DNA of 50,246 nucleotides from Alphaproteobacteria bacterium (lineage in GTDB: Bacteria; Pseudomonadota; Alphaproteobacteria; Reyranellales; Reyranellaceae): contig CANJHI010000019.1 in assembly GCA_947474005.1 (NCBI GenBank), positions 1 to 50,246 of the forward strand, in the 5' to 3' direction. How positions within the stretch are numbered: the stretch's first letter is position 1; every line of letters starts with the position of its first letter. The notes beneath the pieces are model-generated. The model saw only the letters and a program-made list of their open reading frames with translations. It was not told the origin of the DNA and did not search any database. Of the stretch, positions 40,089-48,529 are shown piece after piece. A program made the position numbers and the translations under genes.

Positions 40089-41033
40089 ATGGGCTACGAT
40101 TTCCGGGATGCAGTGTTCGAAAGCGTGCGCGATGTTGCGCGGCGCGATCGCAATGCAATCGTATTGACGAACGACATGGGAGCGATGGGGCTCGACCAGA
40201 TCAGGACGGAGCTGCCGGCGCAGGTCGTCAATGTCGGCATCGCCGAACAGAACATGATGAGTGTCGCCGGCGGATTGGCGTCTGCCGGAAAGTCGGTGTT
40301 CGTGTACGGAATCTGCGCCCACATCACGGCGCGTTGTTTCGAGCAGATCAAGATCGATATCTGCGTTCCCGACCTGCCGGTCGTCCTGCTGGGCGTCGGG
40401 GCCGGCCTCTCCTATGGCGTGGACGGTCCCACCCATCATGGTGTCGAGGATATCGCGGTGCTTCGTACGCTCGCGAACCTGACGATCTACAATCCGGCCG
40501 ATGTGACGACGGCCGGCGCCGCCGTTGCCTTGTCGTACAGCAGTCGCCGCCCGAGTTACGTCCGTATGGACAAGGAACAGCTCGATGAACTGTACGATCG
40601 GAAGTCGACCGATTTCAGCCGCGGCATGGGTATCGTCGCCGAGGGCAAAGACGTGGCCATTGTTGCCACGGGCGTTCACGTCTGGACCGCGCGCGCTGCG
40701 GCACAGGCGTTGGCGAAGGACGGCATATCGGTTCGCGTGATCGACCTTTATCGCCTGAAGCCTGTGGATACCGATGCGCTCGGCAAGCTCCTGGCCGAGG
40801 TGCGGGCTGTGTTGACGGTCGAAGAGAACGTGGCAACGGGTGGCGTCGGCACGATCGTTGCCGAGATGCTCGGCGACCTTGGCCTCAGGCCGCGTCTGCA
40901 CCGAATGTCGCTGGGTGACAAGTTCCTGCTGGGATCGGCAAGTCGTGAATGGGCGGCGGAGAAATTCGGATTAAGCCAGCCAGGAATTGAAGCTGCTGTA
41001 CGCAAACTTTTCGAGATGTCGCGCGCTTCATGA
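40089..41033 (+). CDS. Transketolase, C-terminal subunit (split)
   Basis: A 314-residue partner of the preceding gene, made of the pyrimidine-binding and C-terminal domains. Key parts: VLTNDMGAMGLDQIRTELP, VNVGIAEQNMMSVAGGLASA (with the ThDP-activating Glu), YGVDGPTHHGVEDIAVLRTL, and the final domain VAIVATGVHVWTARAAAQAL with VRVIDLYRLKPVD. It begins 10 bases after the N-subunit, with AAGGA as ribosome site, and overlaps the aldo/keto reductase by ATGA at its end. The three genes are thus coupled. Confidence 0.9.
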   Translation: MGYDFRDAVFESVRDVARRDRNAIVLTNDMGAMGLDQIRTELPAQVVNVGIAEQNMMSVAGGLASAGKSVFVYGICAHITARCFEQIKIDICVPDLPVVLLGVGAGLSYGVDGPTHHGVEDIAVLRTLANLTIYNPADVTTAGAAVALSYSSRRPSYVRMDKEQLDELYDRKSTDFSRGMGIVAEGKDVAIVATGVHVWTARAAAQALAKDGISVRVIDLYRLKPVDTDALGKLLAEVRAVLTVEENVATGGVGTIVAEMLGDLGLRPRLHRMSLGDKFLLGSASREWAAEKFGLSQPGIEAAVRKLFEMSRAS

Positions 41034-42163
41034 AGACGACCAGGTTGGGCCGAAGCGGTCCTCGTGTTGCCTCGATCGGCCAGGGCACGATGGGCATGGG
41101 CGGACACTTCGAGAGAAGCGAGGACGGCGACGAAGGTCATATCCGGGCTTTGCAGACCGGGATCGATCTCGGAATGACGCTGATCGACACGGCCGAGGTC
41201 TATGGTGCCGGGCACGCCGAGGAAATCGTGGGGAAGGCGATCTCCGGCCGGCGCGATGACGTCGTGCTTATGACCAAGTTCTCCGCCGAGCACAGCCGAG
41301 CGTTGGATATCGCAGCGGCGCTGGACGGCAGTTTGCGTCGGCTTGGCACCGATTATGTCGATATCTATCAACCGCACTGGCCGAATCCGGACGTGCCATT
41401 CGAGGAAACTCTGGGGGCGATCGACCGTTTGATCGCGGCTGGGAAGGTGCGGGTGGCGGGACTCAGCAACTTCGACGCCGGCGCCGGGAAGCAGGCTGTC
41501 AGCCTGCTTCGGTCTGGCGAACTCGCGTGCATGCAGAACGAGTACAATCTCGTGGAGCGTACGGCTGAACGCGATCTGTTGTCATTCTGTGCGGCCAATG
41601 ACGTCGCCCTGGTAAGTTATAGTCCCTACCAACAGGGGAAATTGCTCAAGAGATCGCCGCAGACGGAGCTGCTGTTCGAACTCGCGTCGCAATATGGGGT
41701 TCAGGTCTCGCAGGTCATCCTCGCCTGGCTCACGCGGATTTCGGGAGTTGTCGCGATTCCCAAGGCCTCGACCGAGGCCAATGTCCGGGCGAACGCGCAG
41801 GCCCTTGAGATCATTATCGACACTGCCGATCTCGCGCGCGTCTCGGCTGCGTTCGATGTCGCCCCCTCGCTGATTCCGTGCGACCAAATCGATGTGGTGG
41901 ACGCAAGCGATGACCGGACCGTCTACAGAAGTGTGGAGCAGGCCTTGGCGAATCCTCTCCGGATGTCACCGAGCCCTCGGCAGCTCGCCGACGAGATCAT
42001 CGCTTCGGGTGGTCGCTTGCAGAAGCCGGTCAAGCTCCGATGGCATTCGCAATCGCAACGCTATAGCCTTGTCGAGGGAAGGCTTAAGTACTGGGCGTGG
42101 GTCATCGCCTATGGCATCGAGTCGCCGATTCCGGCCCTGATCGAGGACGGCAAGCCCGAGTAA
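41030..42163 (+). CDS. Aldo/keto reductase with C-terminal ParB-like extension, copy 1
   Basis: A 377-residue protein. Residues 1-275 are an aldo/keto reductase barrel with a complete catalytic tetrad: Asp53 and Tyr58 (LIDTAEVYG), Lys83 (MTKF) and His116 (QPHWPN). The NADPH end is VAIPKAST. Residues 280-377 are additional. They start IPCDQIDVVDA, continue YRSVEQALANP, SPSPRQLADEIIAS, RYSLVEGRLKYWAW, and end ESPIPALI. The order resembles the ParB N-terminal/sulfiredoxin-like domain. It overlaps the transketolase C-subunit by four bases. The substrate could be a 4-keto sugar nucleotide. A second gene with the same extension is at 44400. Confidence 0.85.
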   Translation: MKTTRLGRSGPRVASIGQGTMGMGGHFERSEDGDEGHIRALQTGIDLGMTLIDTAEVYGAGHAEEIVGKAISGRRDDVVLMTKFSAEHSRALDIAAALDGSLRRLGTDYVDIYQPHWPNPDVPFEETLGAIDRLIAAGKVRVAGLSNFDAGAGKQAVSLLRSGELACMQNEYNLVERTAERDLLSFCAANDVALVSYSPYQQGKLLKRSPQTELLFELASQYGVQVSQVILAWLTRISGVVAIPKASTEANVRANAQALEIIIDTADLARVSAAFDVAPSLIPCDQIDVVDASDDRTVYRSVEQALANPLRMSPSPRQLADEIIASGGRLQKPVKLRWHSQSQRYSLVEGRLKYWAWVIAYGIESPIPALIEDGKPE

Positions 42164-42193
42164 AACCGATTTGGATCGCGCGGGAGCGCAGCT

Positions 42194-42955
42194 ATGGCAA
42201 TCAAGAAGAAAACCGACATCAAGCAGTACAGCAATCGGAACGAGGATACCGCTCGCGACGCAATGCTTCAGCTCTTCAGCACCGCGCCGGTGCCGGACGA
42301 TCAGGTGTTGTCAAACCTCGGGTTGTTCCTGGAGTCGAAGAATCTCGCTCGCCTCCTGTTCATGGATTTTATCTACCGCCAGATCGTCGACGTTCAGGGT
42401 GTCGTCATGGAATTTGGCACGCGCTGGGGACAGAACAGCGCTCTGTTCGCGGCGCTGAGGGGCATTTACGAGCCTTTCAACCGGCATCGCCGCATCGTTG
42501 CCTTCGATACCTTCACCGGCTTTCCCTCGATTGCTTCGAAGGATGGCAAGTCCGACCTCATGCAGGTCGGGCAGCTCATGACGGCGAAGGGATATCCGGA
42601 TTTCCTTGGTCGGGTACTTAAGGCGCATGAAGACCTCAATCCCTTGGGGCACATCAAGAAGCACGAGATCTGTGTCGGCGACGCGACCCGCGAACTGCCG
42701 GCCTATCTCAAGCGCGCGCCGGAGACGATCGTGGCGCTGGCCTACTTCGACTTCGACCTCTACGAGCCCACGCGCAAGTGCCTGGAGGCTATTCGTCCGC
42801 GTCTCGTGAAGGGAAGCATCCTTGGATTCGATGAGCTGAATGATCCGGATTCACCCGGCGAGACCCGTGCCTTGATGGAAGTATTCGGTCTCAACAACGT
42901 ACGCCTGCGCCGGTTCCCGCACGCCTCTCGCGTATCGTACTTCGTCGTCGAATAG
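42194..42955 (+). CDS. TylF/MycF-like O-methyltransferase 3
   Basis: A 253-residue TylF-family SAM methyltransferase. SAM motif I is VVMEFGTRWGQNSALFAALR, followed by IVAFDTFTGFPSIASKDG, the metal/acidic block YFDFDLYEPTRKCLEAI, and ILGFDELNDPDSPGETRALM. It is a close paralogue of the enzyme at 28528. GGGAG 8 bases before ATG 42194 is a good ribosome site. It sits between an aldo/keto reductase and an SDR in a tight operon, consistent with methylation of a sugar nucleotide intermediate. Confidence 0.87.
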   Translation: MAIKKKTDIKQYSNRNEDTARDAMLQLFSTAPVPDDQVLSNLGLFLESKNLARLLFMDFIYRQIVDVQGVVMEFGTRWGQNSALFAALRGIYEPFNRHRRIVAFDTFTGFPSIASKDGKSDLMQVGQLMTAKGYPDFLGRVLKAHEDLNPLGHIKKHEICVGDATRELPAYLKRAPETIVALAYFDFDLYEPTRKCLEAIRPRLVKGSILGFDELNDPDSPGETRALMEVFGLNNVRLRRFPHASRVSYFVVE

Positions 42956-42970
42956 GATTCGGGTCAGGAA

Positions 42971-43972
42971 ATGTCGGCTTATTGGTCCGGCCGAAAGGTC
43001 CTTGTCGCTGGAGGCACCGGAACGATTGGCGTGCCCACGGTGGGTCTGCTGCGAAGCCGTGGTGCGGACGTTACCGTCATCGCGGTCGACTCCATGGAAC
43101 GAGCGCGCGAGGTGCTTGGCGCGGATGTCGAATATCGCCGTCTCGATCTCACTACGTTAGCGAACTGCCTGGAAGCAACGAAAGGCTTTCAGGACGTGTT
43201 CAACCTGGTCGGCATCAAGGGATCGGTCGGGGTAGGCGAGTCCAAGGTGGCGAGCTTCTTCTACGCCATGAGCCTGTTTCAGACCAACCTCATGGAAGCG
43301 GCATACCGCAATAGTGTCGAGCGGTTCATGTTCGTTAGCAGCATCTGCGCCTATCCTCGCAGCGCCGTGCCAAAAGCTGAAGATACAGTATGGGACGGCA
43401 TGCCGCTGCAGAACGACCGGATCCCTGGGCTCGTTAAGCGGATCGGCGAAGTTCAGGCGGAGACCTACAAGCTGCAGCATGGTTGGGAAGGTGTACGCAT
43501 CGTGCGGCCGGCGAATGTCTATGGACCGCTCGATGATTTCGATCCGGCGACGGCCCAGGTCGTGCCGGCGCTCATCCGGCGCATGCTGGCAGGGGAGAGC
43601 CCGCTGAAGGTCTGGGGTGACGGTTCTGTGGTGCGCGATTTCGTCTTCTCGGAGGATGTCGCCTATTGGACCGTCGAAGCGATGGAAAAGGCGCCGGGCG
43701 GCCTGCCCATCAATATTGGTTCCGGCGAGGCGACCACGATCCGCGGTCTTGTAACGACGCTCTGTTCCCTGGTGCCGGTCGCCCCCGAAGTCATTTGGGA
43801 TCCCTCAGGTCCGACGGGGGACCCGGTGCGGTTGCTCGATGTGACGCGTGCGCGTGAAATTCTTGACTACCGGACCCGAACCCCGCTCAAGGAAGGTTTG
43901 AGGCGTACGATGGCGTGGCTCTCGAGCCAACCGGAAGGTGCCCTTGCACGAAAGAAGCCGCTCTATGGTTGA
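42971..43972 (+). CDS. NAD-dependent epimerase/dehydratase family protein, catalytic Tyr replaced
   Basis: A 333-residue extended SDR: VLVAGGTGTIGVPTVGLLRS, FNLVGIKGSVGVGESKVAS, RFMFVSSICAYPRSAVPKAE, and then IPGLVKRIGEVQAE, where the Lys of YxxxK is present but Tyr is Pro. VRPANVYGPLDDFDPATAQV and WGDGSVVRDFVFSEDVA follow. It is a paralogue of the SDR at 33621. AGGAA lies immediately before the ATG. The last eight bases overlap the next small gene. Confidence 0.8.
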   Translation: MSAYWSGRKVLVAGGTGTIGVPTVGLLRSRGADVTVIAVDSMERAREVLGADVEYRRLDLTTLANCLEATKGFQDVFNLVGIKGSVGVGESKVASFFYAMSLFQTNLMEAAYRNSVERFMFVSSICAYPRSAVPKAEDTVWDGMPLQNDRIPGLVKRIGEVQAETYKLQHGWEGVRIVRPANVYGPLDDFDPATAQVVPALIRRMLAGESPLKVWGDGSVVRDFVFSEDVAYWTVEAMEKAPGGLPINIGSGEATTIRGLVTTLCSLVPVAPEVIWDPSGPTGDPVRLLDVTRAREILDYRTRTPLKEGLRRTMAWLSSQPEGALARKKPLYG

Positions 43973-44396
43973 CAGAAAACTGACGTTCCCGCTGGCCGAA
44001 CTGATCGATCGACTGACGGTCGACCAGATCAAGGAAGTCAGGTTGCGTGACCTGAAGCCAGCGCTGCACGAGGAGATGACTGCCCTCTACCACGACATCG
44101 ACCAGATCGTCGGTGAACGAGGTATCAAGCTGACGGCACGCCTGATGGGGGTCGTCGTCGCTCTGGCACAGCTGAATGTGCAGATCTGGGATCTCAAGGA
44201 CAGGATGACCGCCGGCGACGGCGACTATGCGGCGCAGCTCAAGCTCGCGCATCAGCTGAACGGCATCAGAAACCAACTCAAGAACTGGCTCCTGACGGAA
44301 TGCGGCGATCGTTCACCCGGAGCACGTCGGACCAACTACAATACCGATGGGCTCGAAGGCTGGGACCTGTTCGCGCTGGGACCCACAGGCTCCTGA
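43965..44396 (+). CDS. Small conserved-looking protein of unknown function (DUF6165-like)
   Basis: A 143-residue, mostly helical, soluble protein. Its start (VDRKLTFPLAELIDRLTVDQ) and middle (QLNVQIWDLKDRM, QLNGIRNQLKNWL) recall small proteins next to glycan genes that begin with a PVSxGExIDKITI-type motif (DUF6165-like). The similarity is by eye and partial. It overlaps the SDR by eight bases and ends three bases before the second aldo/keto reductase, so it is certainly translated as part of the operon. No catalytic motif is visible; a structural or scaffolding role is possible. Confidence 0.7.
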   Translation: MVDRKLTFPLAELIDRLTVDQIKEVRLRDLKPALHEEMTALYHDIDQIVGERGIKLTARLMGVVVALAQLNVQIWDLKDRMTAGDGDYAAQLKLAHQLNGIRNQLKNWLLTECGDRSPGARRTNYNTDGLEGWDLFALGPTGS

Positions 44397-44399
44397 GAC

Positions 44400-45521
44400 A
44401 TGGATCTGAGGAAACTGCCGGGAACCGGCACGGCGATTTCGCCAATAGGTCAGGGTGCCACGCGACTGGGAACGCGTGACCGGCACGATCGAGGGACGGT
44501 CGATGCACGCATAGCCGCGCTGCGCCATGGCATCGCGCGCGGATTGACCTATGTCGATACCGCCCCTCTCTATGGCGGCGGCTTCTCAGAGGAAATCGTG
44601 GGCGAGGCTCTGACTGGGATCCGGCAGCGTTGCTTCCTGGCGACAAAGGTTTACCTCGACGACGACAGCGATCGAGCTTCCGTGCGCCGGTCGATCCGCG
44701 ACAGCATGCGGCGGCTGGCAACAGACTACCTGGACCTGGTGCAGATCCATTGGCCCAACCCGTTCGCGCGGCAGGAGGAAGCTCTTGCCGGTCTGGAAGA
44801 TGCCGTGGTCGATGGCGAGGTGCGCCATATCGGCGTGAGCAACTATTGCGCGCGTGAAATTCATGAGGCCCAAGGGTATCTCGCGGAAAGTCGCATCGCG
44901 ACCAACCAGTACGAATTCAATTTGCTCAATCGCGGCATTCTTGAAGACCACAGATCTCTCGCCCAAGACGTGCTGCTGATCGCCTATAGCCCCCTGAATC
45001 AAGGACGGCTGACTGCGTCTTCGAAGCAGGCAGCCGTCGTTCGGGAGATCGCCCTGGAGCGTGGCGCCACGCCTGCCCAGATTATCCTCTCCGCCGTCCT
45101 GGCCGACGGACAGTGCGTCGCGGTGGTCCGGGCTTCGAGCATTGGGCACATCGACGATGCAGCGGGTGCGCTGGAGTTACTCCTCTCGCCTGGTGAGCTT
45201 GACCGCATTCGTGCTGAGAGCCCGGCGGGTCCCGTCTTCATTTCACCGGACGAGATCGACCTCGTCGGCACGGCACAGATGCCGCCCTACCGGTCGCTCG
45301 AGGACGCCCAGGCGAACAGCCACTTGCTCGTGCCCAGTCCGGCGACCCTGGCGGAACGCCTTCGCAAAGACGCGCTACCGATGCCGCTACGCGTTCACCG
45401 CAAAGCTGATGGGCGTTATATTGTCGACACCTACGATCCCATGGATCAGGTGAAGAAGTTCTGGGCCTGGGTGATGGCGCGGCCGTCAGAACCCATTCCA
45501 GTCTACGTTCTGGAAAGTTGA
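44400..45521 (+). CDS. Aldo/keto reductase with C-terminal ParB-like extension, copy 2
   Basis: A 373-residue protein built like the one at 41030. The barrel tetrad is Asp53 and Tyr58 (YVDTAPLYG), Lys83 (ATKV) and His117 (QIHWPN). The extension after residue 278 shares the same landmarks: ISPDEIDLVG, YRSLEDAQAN, VPSPATLAERL, RYIVDTYDPMDQ, KKFWAWVMA, SEPIPVYV. The Gly and following Arg of the putative ParB-like motif in copy 1 are not kept here. The two barrels differ in much of their sequence, so the extension was probably present in a common ancestor. ATG 44400 follows the small gene by three bases. Confidence 0.85.
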   Translation: MDLRKLPGTGTAISPIGQGATRLGTRDRHDRGTVDARIAALRHGIARGLTYVDTAPLYGGGFSEEIVGEALTGIRQRCFLATKVYLDDDSDRASVRRSIRDSMRRLATDYLDLVQIHWPNPFARQEEALAGLEDAVVDGEVRHIGVSNYCAREIHEAQGYLAESRIATNQYEFNLLNRGILEDHRSLAQDVLLIAYSPLNQGRLTASSKQAAVVREIALERGATPAQIILSAVLADGQCVAVVRASSIGHIDDAAGALELLLSPGELDRIRAESPAGPVFISPDEIDLVGTAQMPPYRSLEDAQANSHLLVPSPATLAERLRKDALPMPLRVHRKADGRYIVDTYDPMDQVKKFWAWVMARPSEPIPVYVLES

Positions 45522-45531
45522 ACAAGCCACG

Positions 45532-46455
45532 ATGACTAGCACCCTTACGGTGAACGACTTCGCCCGCCATTTCGGAATCCCGGAGCATGACATGCCGGCT
45601 GCTTGCCGGGAGCTCATACTTGGTCGTGATTTTCGCTATCGCGTGATGACCGGAGCCGAACGCGACGCCGTGATCCTTAGAGTGCTCAAGACGCTGAAGG
45701 CGGACCTTGAAGTGTCCGGGCCGGGAAGACAGCCGCGATGGGAAGCCGGGTGGGGTGAAAATCTCAAGGAGTTCATCGCCTCCAACTACGACCCGTCGAT
45801 GCTCGTTCCCAAGTTCGTGCGCCGGAAGGAAATCATCAGGCTCGATGGCGAATTCGTCCTCCCGGAAAGCGAGACGTTCGAGACCGATTACGTCTGCGTG
45901 CTGCGGGCCTGGATCTTCTCCAGGTTCTTCAGGGGCGTGGGGGCGCTCTACGAGTTCGGTGTCGGGTCGGGGCACAACCTGGTGGAGGCGGCTAAGTACC
46001 TTCCTGCCGCCAAGCTCGTTGGCCTCGACTGGGCCCAGGTGTCGAAGCAGATACTGGATGAATTGCGCCTGCATTGCGGGATCAATGTCGAGGGTCACGT
46101 GTTCGACCTGAACAAGCCGGACCCATCGCTGCAGTTCGAGCCCGGCGCCGGGGTACTTACGATCGGCACGCTCGAGCAGATAGGGGGCAACTTCGGCCCC
46201 TTTATTGACTTCCTTCTGGAGAGAAAGCCGAAGGTTTGCGTCCACGTCGAGACGCTCTATGAAGTGTATGATCAGGACAACCTGGTTGACTGGCTGGCTG
46301 CGGCCTATCTAGAGAAGCGCAATTACCTGAGGGGCTTTCTGGCAAGGATGAGAGAACTCGAGGCCGAACGACGGATCCGGATCATTGACCTGCGGAGAAC
46401 CTTCGGCAGTTTCTACCATGATGGTTATACATACCTGGTTTGGGAGCCGCTGTGA
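45532..46455 (+). CDS. SAM-dependent methyltransferase-like protein
   Basis: A 307-residue protein whose middle holds a Rossmann-type SAM motif: ALYEFGVGSGHNLVEAAKYL (about residues 140-160), followed by KLVGLDWAQVSKQIL with an acidic residue after the second strand. The N-terminal 120 residues and the C-terminal part (KVCVHVETLYEVYDQDNLVD, FGSFYHDGYTYLVWEP) have no motif I know. It is likely the fifth methyltransferase of the cluster, but a nucleotide-sugar-binding role without methyl transfer cannot be excluded. It starts 10 bases after the aldo/keto reductase. Confidence 0.68.
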   Translation: MTSTLTVNDFARHFGIPEHDMPAACRELILGRDFRYRVMTGAERDAVILRVLKTLKADLEVSGPGRQPRWEAGWGENLKEFIASNYDPSMLVPKFVRRKEIIRLDGEFVLPESETFETDYVCVLRAWIFSRFFRGVGALYEFGVGSGHNLVEAAKYLPAAKLVGLDWAQVSKQILDELRLHCGINVEGHVFDLNKPDPSLQFEPGAGVLTIGTLEQIGGNFGPFIDFLLERKPKVCVHVETLYEVYDQDNLVDWLAAAYLEKRNYLRGFLARMRELEAERRIRIIDLRRTFGSFYHDGYTYLVWEPL

Positions 46456-46491
46456 TGGTGGCCGCAAAGACCAGGCGGGGAGCGATATAGC

Positions 46492-47421
46492 GTGACGGAC
46501 CAAGATCAAGTCTATCGTCGGCTTTTCCGAAGCGCGCTCCTGATCAGACTCGTTGAAGAACGCATTATCGAGCTCTACCCATCCGATCGCATTCAAAGCC
46601 CGGTCCATCTGTCGATTGGGCAGGAAGCCGTGGCGGTCGGGATCTGCGATGCGTTACGGCCGGACGATCTACTATTTGCGACCTATCGATCGCACGCCTT
46701 CTATATCGCGAAGGGAGGCCGACTGGGACCGATGTTCGCCGAGCTGTATGGCCGTCGCGACGGCGTCTCGGGCGGCAAGGCAGGCTCCATGCACCTGTCG
46801 GCTCCCGATGTGGGCCTCATGGGATCCTCGGCGGTCGTGGCGAGTGCGATCCCGCATGCCGTTGGGGCGGCGATGGCGTTGAAGCGACGGGGCGGCGGTC
46901 GCATTGCCGTCGCCGTGTATGGCGACGGCGCGACCGAGGAAGGCGTCTATCACGAGAGTTTGAATTTTGCTTCCCTGAAGAAGATTCCAGTTCTGTTCAT
47001 GTGCGAGAATAACCAACTCGCCGTGCACAGTCACCTAGCTGAAAGGCAGTCCTATCACGTCGTCGAGCATGCTTCCTCCTTCGGCGTGCCCGGCCGGCGT
47101 ATCGATCAGGGTTGGGACATGATAGCTGTCCGGGAAGCCACTGAAGAGGCCGTAGCCCATGTTCGCAATGGGAAGCCTTACCTGCTGGAGATCATGACGG
47201 CGCGCTACAAGGAACACGTCGGTATCGGCGAGGATTTCCATTTTCAATATCGCTCGCGCGCGGAGATCGATGCCTGGAAGGAACGGGATCCGCTGATCGT
47301 CGATCAGGCGCTTGTTCGTGAACTCACCGCGGAACTGGTTCGGGAAATCGACGCAGCCGTAGCCCATGCCGAGCAGAGTCCGTCTCCCCAAAGGGCGGAT
47401 CTCCTGACTGACGTTCTGTAG
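46492..47421 (+). CDS. Pyruvate dehydrogenase E1-alpha-like ThDP enzyme
   Basis: A 309-residue E1-alpha-type subunit. It opens with LIRLVEERIIELYP and SIGQEAVAVGICDAL. The ThDP motif is complete: GDGATEEGVYHESLNFASLK (144-163) and CENNQ (171-175). The substrate-loop region GGKAGSMHLSAPDVG is also typical. The start is GTG 46492, with GGGGAG 9 bases before it. The matching beta subunit follows. No lipoyl E2 or E3 lies in the window, so it is unlikely to be a normal dehydrogenase complex. Confidence 0.9.
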   Translation: MTDQDQVYRRLFRSALLIRLVEERIIELYPSDRIQSPVHLSIGQEAVAVGICDALRPDDLLFATYRSHAFYIAKGGRLGPMFAELYGRRDGVSGGKAGSMHLSAPDVGLMGSSAVVASAIPHAVGAAMALKRRGGGRIAVAVYGDGATEEGVYHESLNFASLKKIPVLFMCENNQLAVHSHLAERQSYHVVEHASSFGVPGRRIDQGWDMIAVREATEEAVAHVRNGKPYLLEIMTARYKEHVGIGEDFHFQYRSRAEIDAWKERDPLIVDQALVRELTAELVREIDAAVAHAEQSPSPQRADLLTDVL

Positions 47422-47440
47422 AACCGGAAAGCCTCGCAAT

Positions 47441-48529
47441 ATGAACGCCAGCTCCAGCATTCCGGCTTCCGATGCCCGTGTCGTCTCCTATGCTCAGGTC
47501 CTGCTTGAGACGATGGATTCGACAATGGCCGAACATTCGAATGTTTTCTTGATGGGGCAGGGGGTCGACGACTTCAAAGGCATCTTCGGTTCGACCACCG
47601 GGTTGGCTGCCAAATATGGAAGCGACCGGGTCTTCGATGTGCCGCTGATGGAAGAGGGCATGACCGGGATTGCGCTCGGTGCTGCGCTCGTCGGCGACTA
47701 CCCGGTCATGACGCATATCCGGGCCGATTTCGCCTTTCTGGCGATGAACCAGATCGTGAATCTGGCATCCAAGTACAGCTACATGTTCGGCGGCATCATG
47801 CGTTGTCCCATGCTGATCCGCTTGGTGGTCGGCCGGAGCTGGGGGCAGGGGGCACAGCATTCGCAGAGTCCTCAGGCGACGTTTGCCCATTACCCTGGCC
47901 TGACGGTCGTTATGCCGTCGTCCAGCCAGTCGATCCTCGACATGTACCCCAAGATCATCAATCGCTGCCCGGGGCCGGTAATCAGCATCGAGCATCGTCT
48001 TCTGTATAACCTCGATTTCACTGTCGCGAAGCAATCGGCGCGAGGAGACTCGCTCACGAGCTACGTTCTGAGGCCTGGCCGGGATGTGACGGTCGTGGCA
48101 ACCTCGATCATGGTGCTCGAGGCCATGCGCGCAGCGAGCTATGCGGCGGAACGTGCCGGTGTGGACGTTGAGGTCATCGACCTCAACTCGATAAGCCATC
48201 CGGATTGGGATCTTGTATTTAACAGTGTCCGCAAGACAGGCCGGCTGGTCATCGCCGATACGTCATGGCTCGAGTATGGGGTCGCCGGCGAGGTCGTGCG
48301 GCAGATTGTCCTTCGGGACCCGTCGGTGCTCAAGCAGCCGCCGTCGATGCTTGGAATGGCACCAGCGCCCTGTCCGACTGCAAAAAGTCTGGAAGACCTC
48401 TATTACCCCAGTCAGCACGACACGGTGAACGGTATCCTCGTCCAGGCCCTCGGGCCTGACCATGGCGTCGAGCTGCCGAGCGAGGCCTCGATGGCGGATG
48501 TCTACAAACGGTTCCGGGGGCCATTCTAG
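47441..48529 (+). CDS. Pyruvate dehydrogenase E1-beta-like ThDP enzyme
   Basis: A 362-residue E1-beta-type partner. The N-terminal pyrimidine domain has VFDVPLMEEGMTGIALGAAL with the ThDP-activating Glu, then GQGAQHSQSPQATFAHYPGL, where the family's catalytic His region lies. The C-terminal domain has GRDVTVVATSIMVLEAMRAA, VEVIDLNSISHPDWDLV and WLEYGVAGEVVRQI. It starts 20 bases after the alpha subunit. Similar alpha/beta pairs in avilamycin-type and octose clusters are thought to add a two-carbon acetyl unit to a keto sugar. That parallel is established for those families only, and here it is inference. Confidence 0.9.
   Translation: MNASSSIPASDARVVSYAQVLLETMDSTMAEHSNVFLMGQGVDDFKGIFGSTTGLAAKYGSDRVFDVPLMEEGMTGIALGAALVGDYPVMTHIRADFAFLAMNQIVNLASKYSYMFGGIMRCPMLIRLVVGRSWGQGAQHSQSPQATFAHYPGLTVVMPSSSQSILDMYPKIINRCPGPVISIEHRLLYNLDFTVAKQSARGDSLTSYVLRPGRDVTVVATSIMVLEAMRAASYAAERAGVDVEVIDLNSISHPDWDLVFNSVRKTGRLVIADTSWLEYGVAGEVVRQIVLRDPSVLKQPPSMLGMAPAPCPTAKSLEDLYYPSQHDTVNGILVQALGPDHGVELPSEASMADVYKRFRGPF

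Noticed and set aside
46492..48529. Ordinary pyruvate or acetoin dehydrogenase complex
   Set aside because: No lipoyl E2 or E3 gene is present, and the flanks are all sugar enzymes; kept as an alternative only.
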